The notes beneath the pieces were generated by a model. The model was given only the letters and a program-made list of their open reading frames with translations. It ran no database searches and was not told where the DNA came from. Both the position numbers and the translations under genes were made by a program. Shown in pieces: positions 7,615 through 16,845 of a DNA stretch of 64,000 nucleotides; the first letter of the stretch is position 1, and each line of letters begins with the position of its first letter. The stretch lies in contig JACKAV010000002.1 in the NCBI GenBank assembly GCA_020634895.1, positions 310,001 through 374,000 on the forward strand. Direction: 5' to 3'. Source of the DNA: Anaerolineales bacterium. Its GTDB lineage: Bacteria > Chloroflexota > Anaerolineae > Anaerolineales > Villigracilaceae.

Positions 7615-8991
7615 ATGCGTCCACTTGAAATTTCGATTCCCGTCCTGCTCGCCGCTTATCTTATCTGGCGTCATCCCCGCCCGTTATGGATTCAACTTCT
7701 TCCGCTCCTCACGCTTGTTATCGCATTGATACACATCCCTGTAGAAGGATACCGCTGGCAGATGATTCCGCTCTACGCATTGACCGCAATCCTTACAACC
7801 AGTAGTCTGATAAAGATATTTGGAACGGGCGACTGGAAACCCATCGCCTCCTACCTGACCTTGGTGCTGGTCATCATCGCGACAGCTTTACCCACCCTGC
7901 TGCCTGTTCCCCGCATCCCCACCCCAAGCGGACCGTACAAAATAGGCACACGGACCTTTGAAATGGTGGATAAATCCCGCAAGGAAATCTACTCCGGCAA
8001 GGATGAACCTCGCCGCTATATGATACAGGCCTGGTATCCCGCCAACGTAAAACCAACAGACAAACGCGCCCCGTGGATGGAAAATGCCAAAATTTTTGCG
8101 CCTGCCATTGCCACTTATATTGAACTGCCATCTTTTTTTCTTGACCATCTTGCGCTTGTTAAACTTCCCGCTTACAAAGACGCAGAGGTTGCAACCGCTG
8201 AAAATCCATTTCCGGTCATACTTTTCTCACACGGCTGGAACGGCTTCAACGCCCAGAATGCAGGGCAAGCGCTGGAGCTCGCCAGCCGCGGATATGTCGT
8301 TGTGGGTGTTCAACATACCTATGGCGCCGTTATCACCGTTTTCCCGGACGGCACAACCGCGCCGAATAACCCCAATGCCCTGCCGCAAGATGCACATGAC
8401 CCGAATTACGAAGAGGTTGCCCGCGTTCTGGTCGATCAATGGGCAGGCGACCTGGCTGACACTTTGGATTTCCTATTTTCCGAGGACACGTCCAACCCAT
8501 TTGCGGGCAGGCTGGACGCAAACCGGATCGGTGTGTACGGACATTCCACCGGCGGCGGAGCAGCCATCCAATTCTGCGGCACGGACTCGCGCTGCAAAGC
8601 CGTCCTCGGCATGGACCCTTTTATGCGCCCCGTTTCGGCGGAGGTGATAGAGAATGGCGTTTCGCAGCCATCCTTTTTCATGTTCTCGCAAGCCTGGGCA
8701 GATGATGCCGAAAGCCCGAGCAATAAATTGTTTTGGCAGTTCTACCCGCATGCGACCGATAATTTTGGCGTGATAAAGATCGAAGGAACGAAGCATTACG
8801 ATTTTAGCGACCTGCCGCTTCTCTCTCCCATTGCGCCGCAACTCGGCTTAAAAGGTCCACTGAACGGAAAACGCGTTACCGAGATCGTCGATTCATACCT
8901 GATCGATTTCTTCGAAATGACCATGAACGGCAAACCGTCACACTTATTCAATGAACAAAGTCCGTTCGAAGAGGTAAAATCTTTAAAGTAA
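7615..8991 (+). CDS. Membrane-anchored alpha/beta hydrolase, platelet-activating-factor-acetylhydrolase-like
   Basis: The 458 residues begin with three or four hydrophobic segments (to about residue 97), then a hydrolase domain of the PAF-acetylhydrolase isoform II/dienelactone hydrolase type. The oxyanion region is FSHGWNGF (204-211), the nucleophile elbow GHSTGG places Ser311, a candidate Asp is in LGMDPF, and a candidate His in GTKHYDF. It should hydrolyse short acyl esters or oxidised phospholipids at the membrane. The next small gene starts 16 bases downstream and probably shares the transcript. Confidence 0.8.
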   Translation: MRPLEISIPVLLAAYLIWRHPRPLWIQLLPLLTLVIALIHIPVEGYRWQMIPLYALTAILTTSSLIKIFGTGDWKPIASYLTLVLVIIATALPTLLPVPRIPTPSGPYKIGTRTFEMVDKSRKEIYSGKDEPRRYMIQAWYPANVKPTDKRAPWMENAKIFAPAIATYIELPSFFLDHLALVKLPAYKDAEVATAENPFPVILFSHGWNGFNAQNAGQALELASRGYVVVGVQHTYGAVITVFPDGTTAPNNPNALPQDAHDPNYEEVARVLVDQWAGDLADTLDFLFSEDTSNPFAGRLDANRIGVYGHSTGGGAAIQFCGTDSRCKAVLGMDPFMRPVSAEVIENGVSQPSFFMFSQAWADDAESPSNKLFWQFYPHATDNFGVIKIEGTKHYDFSDLPLLSPIAPQLGLKGPLNGKRVTEIVDSYLIDFFEMTMNGKPSHLFNEQSPFEEVKSLK

Positions 8992-9007
8992 AAGGGAATC
9001 AGACTCA

Positions 9008-9175
9008 ATGAAAATAAATTATCGCAGGTACTCAACCGTTTTCCTCATTCTGGGAATGGTCCTTCTTGTCATCGGAATCACGACAGATAACACGTTCTTT
9101 TCGTGGGCTGCGGCGGCATTTGTGGTTCTCTCGCTTCTTCTTGGCGGACGATGGTTACAGCCAAGAAAAAAGTAG
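9008..9175 (+). CDS. Small two-helix membrane protein (55 aa)
   Basis: An ATG at 9008 is preceded by AAAGGGAATC and opens a 55-codon frame to TAG at 9175. The product starts MKINYRRYST, has two hydrophobic helices (about 10-25 and 30-46) separated by TTDNTFF, and ends in a basic tail (GGRWLQPRKK). The positive-inside pattern at both ends fits a real hairpin membrane protein. The function is unknown. It directly follows the esterase gene. Confidence 0.55.
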   Translation: MKINYRRYSTVFLILGMVLLVIGITTDNTFFSWAAAAFVVLSLLLGGRWLQPRKK

Positions 9176-9284
9176 ACCCAAGCCCAGTCTTTTCAACAAC
9201 ATGATAATAAACTTGCAAATTATGGAGGTTTGAGCCATTTGTGTGAAATGTAAATGAATTCTTTGCAAAGAAAAGGAGGTAATG

Positions 9285-9632
9285 ATGTTGCATGCTGGTT
9301 TTAAATTGTCAGACCATGCGTTATTTCGCATGTCACAGAGAAATTGTTCGGTATTCGATGTGGAATATGTAATAAAACACGGCAAACGGGTTCATTCTGC
9401 AGGAGTCACCACCTACTTCCTCGGAAAGCGGGATATCCCCGCCGATGACCAGAGATTTTCAAGAATTACGAGACTCGAAGGCATCACAGTATTAGCCACA
9501 GCGTTGGAAAACGGGCTGCTTCAGATCATAACGGTATACCGGAGTAAATCTGCCATCAAGTCCGCCCGGCGTAAGTCCAAGTATGATTTGAAGAAACAGG
9601 CACCGGCTGCGGAGGAGCCGCCCGCCGTCTGA
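9285..9632 (+). CDS. DUF4258 domain protein
   Basis: The second of two adjacent ATGs (9285) is chosen because AGGAGG lies five bases before it and only two before the first. The 115-residue protein has the DUF4258 core, LSDHALFRMSQRNCSVFDVEYVIKHG, followed by a beta-rich part ending LQIITVYRS. DUF4258 proteins resemble RelE/BrnT-like small toxins, but no antitoxin-like partner is evident downstream, so a toxin role is not supported here. The C-terminus is a disordered basic then Pro/Ala-rich tail. Confidence 0.7.
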   Translation: MLHAGFKLSDHALFRMSQRNCSVFDVEYVIKHGKRVHSAGVTTYFLGKRDIPADDQRFSRITRLEGITVLATALENGLLQIITVYRSKSAIKSARRKSKYDLKKQAPAAEEPPAV

Positions 9633-9771
9633 AGTGTGAGCCGCAGAACTTCATCCCTGATATGAGCTGCCACGGCAAGCTGAAGGCGGTCCTCGCACAA
9701 ATTAATAAATCTCATTTGCACGCCAGATGAGTTTCCGTTATATACTATTTTGTATAATAGGAGAAACCAAA

Positions 9772-10164
9772 ATGAAATCACCCCCCTCATTGGATTTGAA
9801 ACTTGTGGAAGAATTTGTTGGAATTGCCCACGGAAATTTTTTGCGCGTCAAAGAATTACTTGAACAGGAACCCTCTCTCGTAAATGCAACATGGGATTGG
9901 GGCGGCGGAGATTTCGAAACCGCACTTGGCGCAGCTTCGCATATGGGCAACAGGCAGATCGCCATTTATCTCCTCGAGAACGGAGCGCGGCTGGATATCT
10001 TTGCCGCAGCCATGCTTGGAAATCTGGAAGTTGTCAAAGCTGCGTTGGCAACCTATCCAAACGCGGTTGATACGCTTGGTCCTCACGGCATTTCTTTACA
10101 CGAGCACGCAGAAGCAGGGGGGTTGGAAGCGAGAGAAGTATTGGAATATCTCAATTCACTATAA
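9772..10164 (+). CDS. Ankyrin-repeat protein
   Basis: The ATG at 9772 follows AGGAGAAACC; a longer in-frame start would include the promoter-like region. The 130 residues hold about three ankyrin units: VKELLEQEPSLVNAT, ETALGAASHMGNRQIAIYLLENGA and FAAAMLGNLEVVKAALAT. There is no signal peptide or catalytic domain, so it is a cytoplasmic protein-binding module. The gene stands alone, with TTGCAC and TATACT promoter-like boxes just upstream. Confidence 0.78.
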   Translation: MKSPPSLDLKLVEEFVGIAHGNFLRVKELLEQEPSLVNATWDWGGGDFETALGAASHMGNRQIAIYLLENGARLDIFAAAMLGNLEVVKAALATYPNAVDTLGPHGISLHEHAEAGGLEAREVLEYLNSL

Positions 10165-10248
10165 TCTGCTTTGAAACTAAATGTGATAGTACCAAAGAGT
10201 GCTATAAAAACTAGGTGGCGTGGATATACTGGATGAACAGGAGATATG

Positions 10249-11019
10249 ATGAAAAAGAAGAATCAAGCAACCGTTGGGCTGATCGCCGCAATCATTTTAC
10301 TGGCATGCGCGTGCCCTGTTTCTGGGCTGCCGTCACTCGGAGTGGAAGCTACGCCATATCCCACCATCCCACCAATCGCTCCATCCACCGAGGCGGTTGT
10401 CCCATCTCCAACAACAGAAATTTCCCCTTCCGAAAACATCCCCAGCGGAAATGTACTGTACAGTGATGATTTCAGCACGACCAGCGCCGAACTGGAGGAT
10501 TACTCTGGAGATGGCGGAAGCGCGGGGACAGAAAATGGCGTTTATGTGATACGGTCTACCGCAGACCTATGGCAATGGGGAAAATCGCAATCCGAGTTCG
10601 AAGATGTTGTGATCGATGTGGATGCCACCATGATATCTGGTCCATCAAATAACAATATAGGTTTCGGCGTATTTTGCAGATTGACTGAAACTGAGGATGG
10701 CTCGGTCGACGGATATATGCTTGCCATCAGCGGCGACGGGTATTACACGATCCGTGTTATTGTTGAAAGCAACATGTCGCCATTGGTGGATTGGACGTCG
10801 TCGGATGTTGTCAACCAGGGTAATGTCACCAACCACATACACGCTACATGCAACGGGAGCGACCTGTCGCTGGAAGTGAATGGTCAGGTGGTCGCTACGG
10901 CTGTCGCAGATCCAAGCGCACCAACCGTTGGCGCCATCGCGTTCTCCGCAATTTCGTTCGAGACCGATAGCCGATACGCGGAAGTGAACTTCGACAATTT
11001 GGTCGTCAGCCAGCCATAA
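10249..11019 (+). CDS. Lipoprotein with a lectin-like (concanavalin-fold) domain
   Basis: Two ATGs lie at 10246 and 10249; the second has the better spacing from AGGAG. The signal peptide ends in LLACAC (Cys20 or Cys22), followed by a Pro/Thr/Ser-rich linker to about residue 65. The remainder resembles jelly-roll sugar-binding domains of the DUF1080/LamG type: LYSDDFS at its start, a DVDATMI strand, GVFCR, and NFDNLVV at the end. It probably binds a glycan outside the membrane. No hydrolase residues were identified. Confidence 0.68.
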   Translation: MKKKNQATVGLIAAIILLACACPVSGLPSLGVEATPYPTIPPIAPSTEAVVPSPTTEISPSENIPSGNVLYSDDFSTTSAELEDYSGDGGSAGTENGVYVIRSTADLWQWGKSQSEFEDVVIDVDATMISGPSNNNIGFGVFCRLTETEDGSVDGYMLAISGDGYYTIRVIVESNMSPLVDWTSSDVVNQGNVTNHIHATCNGSDLSLEVNGQVVATAVADPSAPTVGAIAFSAISFETDSRYAEVNFDNLVVSQP

Positions 11020-11031
11020 ATAAGACCGTAC

Positions 11032-11065
11032 AAAAAGAGGATTCGCGTTTGCGAATCCTCTTTTT
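11032..11065. terminator. Bidirectional intrinsic terminator
   Basis: A 15-bp perfect stem (11032-11046 with 11051-11065, loop GTTT) with A-run and T-run ends separates the plus-strand lipoprotein gene from the minus-strand amino-sugar cluster. Confidence 0.93.
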
Positions 11066-11067
11066 GT

Positions 11068-12060
11068 TTATATGGCTGTCCGCATTCTATGACGAACTTT
11101 TGCCGCTTCAAAGATGCGGTCAAAAAATCCTTTATAGCCATCCTTATCGTACAAGATCATATAATCTGCGGGTCCGTATTCTTCCGGCGCCAGCATAATG
11201 GCGGGGTTTGGGTTGATCTCCAAAATAAACAGTTCTCCGTTCTCCTTCATGCGGATATCGCAGCGACCATAACCGGAAATTCCCATGGCAAGGTACATTC
11301 GTTTGCCAATCTCTTGCAGACGTGCTTTCAAATCAGGTTCGGTCACTTCCTTGAAATCAAAAGGAACGTTGTAATCCCATTTAATGTCTGTATGCCAGAA
11401 CTCTTCACCATCCGGAAAAATAAGTTCCGTCGGGGGGTATACAAACGGATCGCTCAAATCATTGGGATTATCCGCCACCAGAACATTGAACTCCTTACCG
11501 ATAATGAACTCCTCCATGCGGGCGGAGCCAAATTCAGAGCAGATGCGCCCCACCTGCTTCAAAACCTCTTCAAGTGAGTTCGCCCGTGAATCGCGAAACA
11601 TCCCTGTGCTGCCATAACTTTTCGGATGCTTCACCATGATCGGATATTGCAAATTACTTACGAGGTTTTCTGCCTCTTCCACACTTTCAACATGATACCC
11701 TTTTGCAAAACCGATTCCATTTTCGTCTGCCACCGCCTGCATCTCTTCCCGGCTTGGGTCAAAACACTTCGAATCTGCACCTGTAAAAACAAGATTCAAC
11801 TCCTCAAGCGCCTGGATCACTTCTATACCGTTGTAATCCCCTTCTTCATATACATAATCTTTTTCGTCTTTATCATCATCAAGGTCATCATAACCTTCGC
11901 AAACGTTCAGGAATATATCGAATTTGCCGCTCTCTGCCAGCGCGCGAATCCGCTCTATCACTGGGTCGGTTAAAGTGACCATCTCCCAATCGTAATCCTT
12001 CAGATAGGGCGACGGGTTGAAATCCTCGATCTCTTCATCGGATAACACACAGATGCGCAC
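11068..12060 (-). CDS. ATP-grasp ligase, D-alanine-D-alanine ligase-like
   Basis: The 330-residue protein has the ATP-grasp order: an N-terminal preATP-grasp region (MRICVLSDEE), PIMVKHPKSYGSTGM as the nucleotide-binding lysine and glycine-rich loop, MEEFIIGKEFNVLV, and the metal-binding FILEINPNPAI near residue 285. This matches the D-Ala-D-Ala ligase/carboxylate-amine ligase superfamily. It is not a convincing housekeeping Ddl because the N-terminus has an unusual acidic insert (DDLDDDKDEKDYVYEEGD). It is the last gene of the minus-strand cluster, 79 bp after the SIS gene, so its link to sugar use is uncertain. Confidence 0.78.
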   Translation of the reverse strand: MRICVLSDEEIEDFNPSPYLKDYDWEMVTLTDPVIERIRALAESGKFDIFLNVCEGYDDLDDDKDEKDYVYEEGDYNGIEVIQALEELNLVFTGADSKCFDPSREEMQAVADENGIGFAKGYHVESVEEAENLVSNLQYPIMVKHPKSYGSTGMFRDSRANSLEEVLKQVGRICSEFGSARMEEFIIGKEFNVLVADNPNDLSDPFVYPPTELIFPDGEEFWHTDIKWDYNVPFDFKEVTEPDLKARLQEIGKRMYLAMGISGYGRCDIRMKENGELFILEINPNPAIMLAPEEYGPADYMILYDKDGYKGFFDRIFEAAKVRHRMRTAI

Positions 12061-12139
12061 GGGAAATCTCCTTTTTGTTTTTTTGGATTATGCTCTAATT
12101 CTCCCCAATGAGAAAATCTTTTAAGGAAAAATCCCCCAA

Positions 12140-13177
12140 CTATTTTGTCTCTGTTACTTTCCTGATGCTGCGCGGACGCTCGGTATCATACCCTTTTGCG
12201 CGGGTCAAATGATATGCAAATAATTGTGCTGGCAAAATACTCACCAAAGGCGAAAGCCATTCCGGTGTTTCGTCCGGTATCGTCAGCGGAACTTGAGCAA
12301 GAGCAAGCGCCTTTTTATCATTGGAAATAACCACCAATTCGGCTGAAATCTGATCTCGTAAACGATGTAACATCCCCAGCATCGAATCGAAGACCTTACC
12401 CCTGGCAGCCACCGCAAAGACCGGGTACCCGCTCTCCACCATCGCAATGGGACCATGTGCAAAATCAGCCGAAGAATACGGCTCGGCAATGATGTAAGTG
12501 AGTTCTTTCATCTTCAACGCCCATTCAAATGCCGTTGCATAATTAAAGCCGCGCCCCAACACAACCGTCTGGTCAATGTAGCGATACCGCTGCGCGGCTT
12601 GCGCAATAAAATCATTTTGCTTCAAGGTCTCTTTCATCCAACCAGAAACCTTGCCCAACTCAGCCCACTGTTTTTTATCGCCGCTCAATGCCGCCGAAAG
12701 CATCGCAACTGCCATCAACTCGGTGGTGTAGGTCTTTGTCGCAGCAACCGCTTTCTCATTGCCTGCCTTGATATCCAGCACAAAATCAGAAGCATTGGCA
12801 AGCGGAGACTTCGCTTCATTCGTGATCGAAAGCGTCATACAACCCTGGCGTTTCCCCTCTTCCAAAACACTCACAATATCAGGCGACTTACCCGACTGTG
12901 AAATACCGACCACCAAGGCATTCTTCAACACGGGCGGCTTCTTGTAATATGTGAACAATGAAGGCGTAGCCAATGCCAGCGGCAGTCCGTTCATTGCACC
13001 CAGTAGATAGTTTGCGTACCTGCCCGCGTTATCCGATGTGCCGCGTGCCGCCAGAAAAATATATTCGATCTTTCGCTTCTTAATTTCCAGTGCGATCTTT
13101 TCAACATGCTTTCTTTGAGTTGATAAAAGATTTTTGATTCGTTCAGGTTGTTCGTTGATCTCAGAAAATAAAGTCAT
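12140..13177 (-). CDS. Double-SIS-domain sugar isomerase/deaminase (NagB-II/AgaS-like)
   Basis: The 345-residue protein corresponds to the isomerase half of GlmS without the glutaminase. It has AARGTSDNAG and SQSGKSPD (first SIS domain), TKTYTTEL, and a second SIS domain with FEWALKMKELTYI and AHGPIAMVE, then the C-terminal PRSIRKVT. Such stand-alone proteins act as glucosamine-6-phosphate deaminases (NagB-II), galactosamine isomerases (AgaS) or FrlB deglycases. In this cluster, converting glucosamine-6-phosphate to fructose-6-phosphate fits best. It lies 18 bp after the GH3 gene. Confidence 0.85.
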   Translation of the reverse strand: MTLFSEINEQPERIKNLLSTQRKHVEKIALEIKKRKIEYIFLAARGTSDNAGRYANYLLGAMNGLPLALATPSLFTYYKKPPVLKNALVVGISQSGKSPDIVSVLEEGKRQGCMTLSITNEAKSPLANASDFVLDIKAGNEKAVAATKTYTTELMAVAMLSAALSGDKKQWAELGKVSGWMKETLKQNDFIAQAAQRYRYIDQTVVLGRGFNYATAFEWALKMKELTYIIAEPYSSADFAHGPIAMVESGYPVFAVAARGKVFDSMLGMLHRLRDQISAELVVISNDKKALALAQVPLTIPDETPEWLSPLVSILPAQLFAYHLTRAKGYDTERPRSIRKVTETK

Positions 13178-13195
13178 GATGAAAAACTCCGCGCC

Positions 13196-14773
13196 TCATT
13201 CCAAGCCGGGAATGGATACCGGCAAAAGACCTGTCATTACACTGTGACCGAATACGGCTTTAGCTGCCGCCCGCATGGACGGCTCCAAAATGGAATACGT
13301 ACATACATAAGTGGATGCTTCAGGGAAAGCCGCAAGGTCGTACGGCAGGCGTAAGGCAATGTTGATGATGGGTTGATTTAATTTCAATAGCCGGCGGATG
13401 AACTCTGCCTGTTTTTCTTCTGCATAGGCATTGATCGAACCCATGATGATGACATCATAGGCTTTAACTTGCTCCAAAATGCGAGATGCCTCTTCTTCAC
13501 TCGGCGCAAGCGGAATTTTGAACTCGTCCGTTTGGGCGTGGAATTCTCGAATGGACTCGGCAAGTTTGATCTGAATGTAAGAGGAGGTATCTGCCGGGGT
13601 CAAATCTTGCGGAACGGGGATGATGACCGCGATGCGTTTTTCGGCTTCGAGTTTGAGAGGCAGATGGTTCTTGTCATTTCGCACCAGCGTGATGGATTTC
13701 TCCGCGATTTCATTTGCCACTTGCATGTGTTCGGCGCATTGAATGACGCTCAGGTCGGGTGATGTGGCATGTTCTGTCAGCCAACGTTTCAACTGCATAA
13801 TTCGGTCAACCGAGGATTGCAGATTTTCTTGTGAGAGTTCTCCGCTCTGTACGCCTGCCAACAAAGACTCAAACGCCCGTGTTTGGTCTTGCGGGTCGGT
13901 GGTCATCAGTAAAATATCAGCGCCCGCCTGGGCGGCTCGCAGGGCATCTTCTCGCAGTAATTCTCCTTGACGGATGGCGTGCATATCCATGGCATCGGTG
14001 ATAACCACGCCGGTGTAGCCGAGGTCTTGGCGCAGCAGTCCGTTGATGATGTTGGGGGAGAGGGTGGCGGGCGGCGCGTCATCACCGTCGATGGAGAGAA
14101 TGCCGAGGTGGGCGGTCATTACCAGTTTGGCATCCGCTTGAAGCGCGGAGCGGAACGGAGGTAACTCCACAGCGTGGAGTCGCTCTCGCGAGTGCGGCAC
14201 AGTTCCAAGTCCGTGATGTGAATCGCTGGCGGTATCTCCATGACCGGGAAAATGCTTCACCGTCGCCGCCACTCCTTGAGATTGAATCCCCTCGATCATG
14301 GCAGCCGCCAGTTCCCCAACCAAAGCAGGGTCTTCGCCAAACGAACGTACACCCACAACCGGATTGTTCGGGTTGATGTTGACATCGGCACAAGGTGAGT
14401 AATTGACGTTGATGCCGAGTGCGGCAAGCTCACGCCCGAGCACTTCACCGGCTTTTTTGGCGAGTTCGGCAGAACGGGTTGCACCGAGCGCCATGTTGCC
14501 GGGCAGGGGCGTGCCATCACCAAATGCCATGAGTTGCCCGCCCTCTTGATCGGTGGCGATCAGCAATGGCGGCAATCCCAATTCACGCGCAAGGGTTTGA
14601 AGCGATTGATTCAGTTTTTTGATCTGGGCGGGGTTGTCCATGTTGAATGGACGGAAGAGGGTGATGCCGCTGGGGTGATATTTTTGAAATGCCTGAATGA
14701 TCTCAGGTGAAAGCGACTCCTTGCCGCGAAATGCGAAAAGGAGTTTTTGACCAACAAGTTGTTCGATATTCAC
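13196..14773 (-). CDS. Glycoside hydrolase family 3, NagZ-like beta-N-acetylhexosaminidase
   Basis: The 525-residue enzyme has the GH3 catalytic barrel with KHFPGHGDTASDSH, whose Asp184-His186 pair is the acid/base dyad special to NagZ-type GH3 N-acetylglucosaminidases. The nucleophile is Asp260 in GVVITDAMDM. A second GH3_C alpha/beta domain fills about 380-525, making it longer than E. coli NagZ. No signal peptide is seen, so it acts in the cytoplasm on imported GlcNAc disaccharides or muropeptides. It begins one base after the upstream permease stop. Confidence 0.9.
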   Translation of the reverse strand: MNIEQLVGQKLLFAFRGKESLSPEIIQAFQKYHPSGITLFRPFNMDNPAQIKKLNQSLQTLARELGLPPLLIATDQEGGQLMAFGDGTPLPGNMALGATRSAELAKKAGEVLGRELAALGINVNYSPCADVNINPNNPVVGVRSFGEDPALVGELAAAMIEGIQSQGVAATVKHFPGHGDTASDSHHGLGTVPHSRERLHAVELPPFRSALQADAKLVMTAHLGILSIDGDDAPPATLSPNIINGLLRQDLGYTGVVITDAMDMHAIRQGELLREDALRAAQAGADILLMTTDPQDQTRAFESLLAGVQSGELSQENLQSSVDRIMQLKRWLTEHATSPDLSVIQCAEHMQVANEIAEKSITLVRNDKNHLPLKLEAEKRIAVIIPVPQDLTPADTSSYIQIKLAESIREFHAQTDEFKIPLAPSEEEASRILEQVKAYDVIIMGSINAYAEEKQAEFIRRLLKLNQPIINIALRLPYDLAAFPEASTYVCTYSILEPSMRAAAKAVFGHSVMTGLLPVSIPGLE

Positions 14774-14774
14774 A

Positions 14775-15617
14775 TTAACCTTTCAAGCCGGAGACGACAA
14801 CGCTTTCGAGAATGTAACGCTGGGCGAAGAAGAAGACCACAATGAGCGGAGCCGTGGTGAGGACGGCGGCGGTCATAATGGTGGGCCAAGGCTGGACAGT
14901 TTGATTGATATTGTAAAGCGTGGAAACGTAAACCGGCAATGTGTAGAGATCAACCGTTTGTAAATACATAAGCGGGGTTAGCAGGCTGTTCCACAAACCG
15001 ACGAAGAGGAATGTGGCGATGGTTGCCATGGGCGCTTTGACCAACGGCAGGATGATCTCCCACCAAATTTGAATATGATTCGCGCCATCGACAAAGGCAG
15101 ATTCATCCAACTCTTTTGGAATTTGCGACATGGCTTGCCGCAGCAGAAAGATCATCGCCGCGCCGCCTGCAAAGTAACCGGGGACGATAAGCGGGTTGAA
15201 GGTGCCGATCCAATCCAGTTTATTGAAGAAGACGTATTGCGGCACGATCAACGCCTGCGGAGGAATCATCATGGTAGAAAGCATCAGGAAGAAAACTACA
15301 TTGCGCCCGGGCCAGTCCACGCGGCTGAAGGCATAGGCAACCGCCGCAATGGAAATAAGCGTACCCACCAAGGCAAGCGTGACGTAAAAGACCGAGTTGA
15401 AATAGGAGCGCAGAAAGTCTTGATTTTGGAAGATGGCGGTATAAGCTTCCAGCGTGGGGTTTTGCGGAATCCACACCACGCCGGGAGAGTTCGTCTCCTG
15501 CACTGTTTTGAGTGAGGAGGAGATCATCCAAAACAGGGGGAAGCTCATCAACACAGTTGCGCCTGTGAGCACGGTGTAGAGCACAACGCTTTTGATAATG
15601 GGAAAATATTTTTTCAT
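14775..15617 (-). CDS. Sugar ABC transporter permease (MalG type)
   Basis: The ATG at 15617 (MKKYFP) has an AGGA nine bases upstream; an ATG nine bases earlier lacks a ribosome-binding site. The 280-residue protein has six membrane helices and a cytoplasmic EAA loop around DGANHIQIWWEIILPLVKAP. It forms the import channel with the MalF-type partner encoded just upstream and the binding protein before that. No ATPase gene is in the cluster, so a shared MsmK-like ATPase encoded elsewhere is likely. Confidence 0.93.
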   Translation of the reverse strand: MKKYFPIIKSVVLYTVLTGATVLMSFPLFWMISSSLKTVQETNSPGVVWIPQNPTLEAYTAIFQNQDFLRSYFNSVFYVTLALVGTLISIAAVAYAFSRVDWPGRNVVFFLMLSTMMIPPQALIVPQYVFFNKLDWIGTFNPLIVPGYFAGGAAMIFLLRQAMSQIPKELDESAFVDGANHIQIWWEIILPLVKAPMATIATFLFVGLWNSLLTPLMYLQTVDLYTLPVYVSTLYNINQTVQPWPTIMTAAVLTTAPLIVVFFFAQRYILESVVVSGLKG

Positions 15618-15627
15618 TGTGCCCATC

Positions 15628-16782
15628 CTAATAAATATCGTAGGTCACCCAACGGTCTTGCAGGCGGAATTGGATAACCGTAATAATAAGAATGATAACG
15701 AGGACGATCCATGAAATGGCAGACCCGTAGCCGATCTCAAAATGGCTGAAACTTTTCTGCCAGAGATAGTAAACCATTGAAATGGTCGAAGAGACAATGG
15801 GCTGGTTATCGCGGTAGAGGACGAAGATCGGTTCGAATATCTGCAGGGCGCTGATCATGCCTACGACGAGGTTATAAAAAATATACGGGGTGAGAAGCGG
15901 GAAGGAAATCTTCCAGAAACGCTGCCAGGGATTCGCGCCATCCACTTCGGCGGCTTCGTGCAGTTCTTTGGGAATGTTGTTCAAGCCTGCCAGGAAGATC
16001 AACATCATGGCGCCGCAGCCCCACACCATAAGCAAAACCACGGACATTTTCGTCCACAAAGGGCTTTGCACCCAAAGCGGAACGCGGTTCTCAGCAGGAA
16101 AACCCGCTTCGATCACTTTCAGGAGCAGGTTGTATTTACCTGTGTTCAACCCCAAAAAGAACGCCGCGCTGACTTCCTGAATGTAAATAACTACACGGTT
16201 CAACCAGTTGAACGGCGGGAATGCTGTAGAAATGGAACGAATAATTTGATTAATAATGCCTGTGCCTGTGTTCAACATCAAACGCCAGCATAAAAGGACG
16301 GCAGTGTTGAAGCCGAGAATGACCGGCAAATAAAATGACATACGAAAGATACGTTCCCCGCGTAATTGCTGGTTGAGCAAAACCGCCAGAAACAAAGCAA
16401 CCCCGATCTGTAACGGCAGACCGATCACAGTAAGGTAAAGCGTATTGATCAACGAAGCGCGGAAACTATCGTCTTCAAAAAGAATGGTTTGGTAATTTTG
16501 CGCCCCCACCCACACAGTCGGTTCGCCCGAAGCGATGCGGTAGTTGGTAAAACTCCAATACAGGGAAAAGCCGAGCGGAATGACAACAAAGATCAGAAAA
16601 CCAACGATCCACGGGGCGGCAAAGAAATACCCAGCGAAGGTGTTTTCCTGCTTTTTGGGAGATGAGCCGAACAATCTTGCAATATAGCGTGCAAGGTAAC
16701 CCAAGCCATAGCTGCTGACAATGATGAACAACACTGTCAATGCGACTGTGACCAGAACATTGAGATAGGGATTTTGGGGCAT
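15628..16782 (-). CDS. Sugar ABC transporter permease (MalF type)
   Basis: The 384-residue protein has a first hydrophobic segment (about 8-30), a short cytoplasmic stretch and six further helices. The EAA motif reads EAAEVDGANPWQRFWKISFP. It is larger than average because of an insertion after the third core helix (about 175-240, containing GKYNLLLKVIEAGFPAENRV). It pairs with the MalG-type permease whose start follows ten bases after this stop. A GAGGAG ribosome-binding site precedes the ATG. Confidence 0.93.
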   Translation of the reverse strand: MPQNPYLNVLVTVALTVLFIIVSSYGLGYLARYIARLFGSSPKKQENTFAGYFFAAPWIVGFLIFVVIPLGFSLYWSFTNYRIASGEPTVWVGAQNYQTILFEDDSFRASLINTLYLTVIGLPLQIGVALFLAVLLNQQLRGERIFRMSFYLPVILGFNTAVLLCWRLMLNTGTGIINQIIRSISTAFPPFNWLNRVVIYIQEVSAAFFLGLNTGKYNLLLKVIEAGFPAENRVPLWVQSPLWTKMSVVLLMVWGCGAMMLIFLAGLNNIPKELHEAAEVDGANPWQRFWKISFPLLTPYIFYNLVVGMISALQIFEPIFVLYRDNQPIVSSTISMVYYLWQKSFSHFEIGYGSAISWIVLVIILIITVIQFRLQDRWVTYDIY

Positions 16783-16794
16783 GGCATCTCCTCA

Positions 16795-16832
16795 AAAAAC
16801 TGCTCGCATGGGAGCCAAGCCCCCATGCGAGC
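16795..16832 (-). terminator. Intercistronic stem-loop between binding protein and permease genes
   Basis: On the minus strand an 11-bp stem (16822-16832 with 16802-16812) just after the binding-protein stop is followed by AGTTTTTT and then the GAGGAG of the permease. This is a partial terminator or RNA-stabilising hairpin that would give more binding protein than permease. Confidence 0.75.
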
Positions 16833-16845
16833 GATAAAGATTTTC

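Noticed and set aside
9600..9729. A short frame after the DUF4258 gene reading CEPQNFIPDMSCHGKL
   Set aside because: It is in a different frame, very short and without a start signal; I considered an antitoxin remnant but could not support it.
9285..10164. DUF4258 plus ankyrin genes as a toxin-antitoxin pair
   Set aside because: They are 139 bp apart with their own promoter-like and ribosome-binding sequences, and ankyrin proteins are not known as DUF4258 antitoxins.
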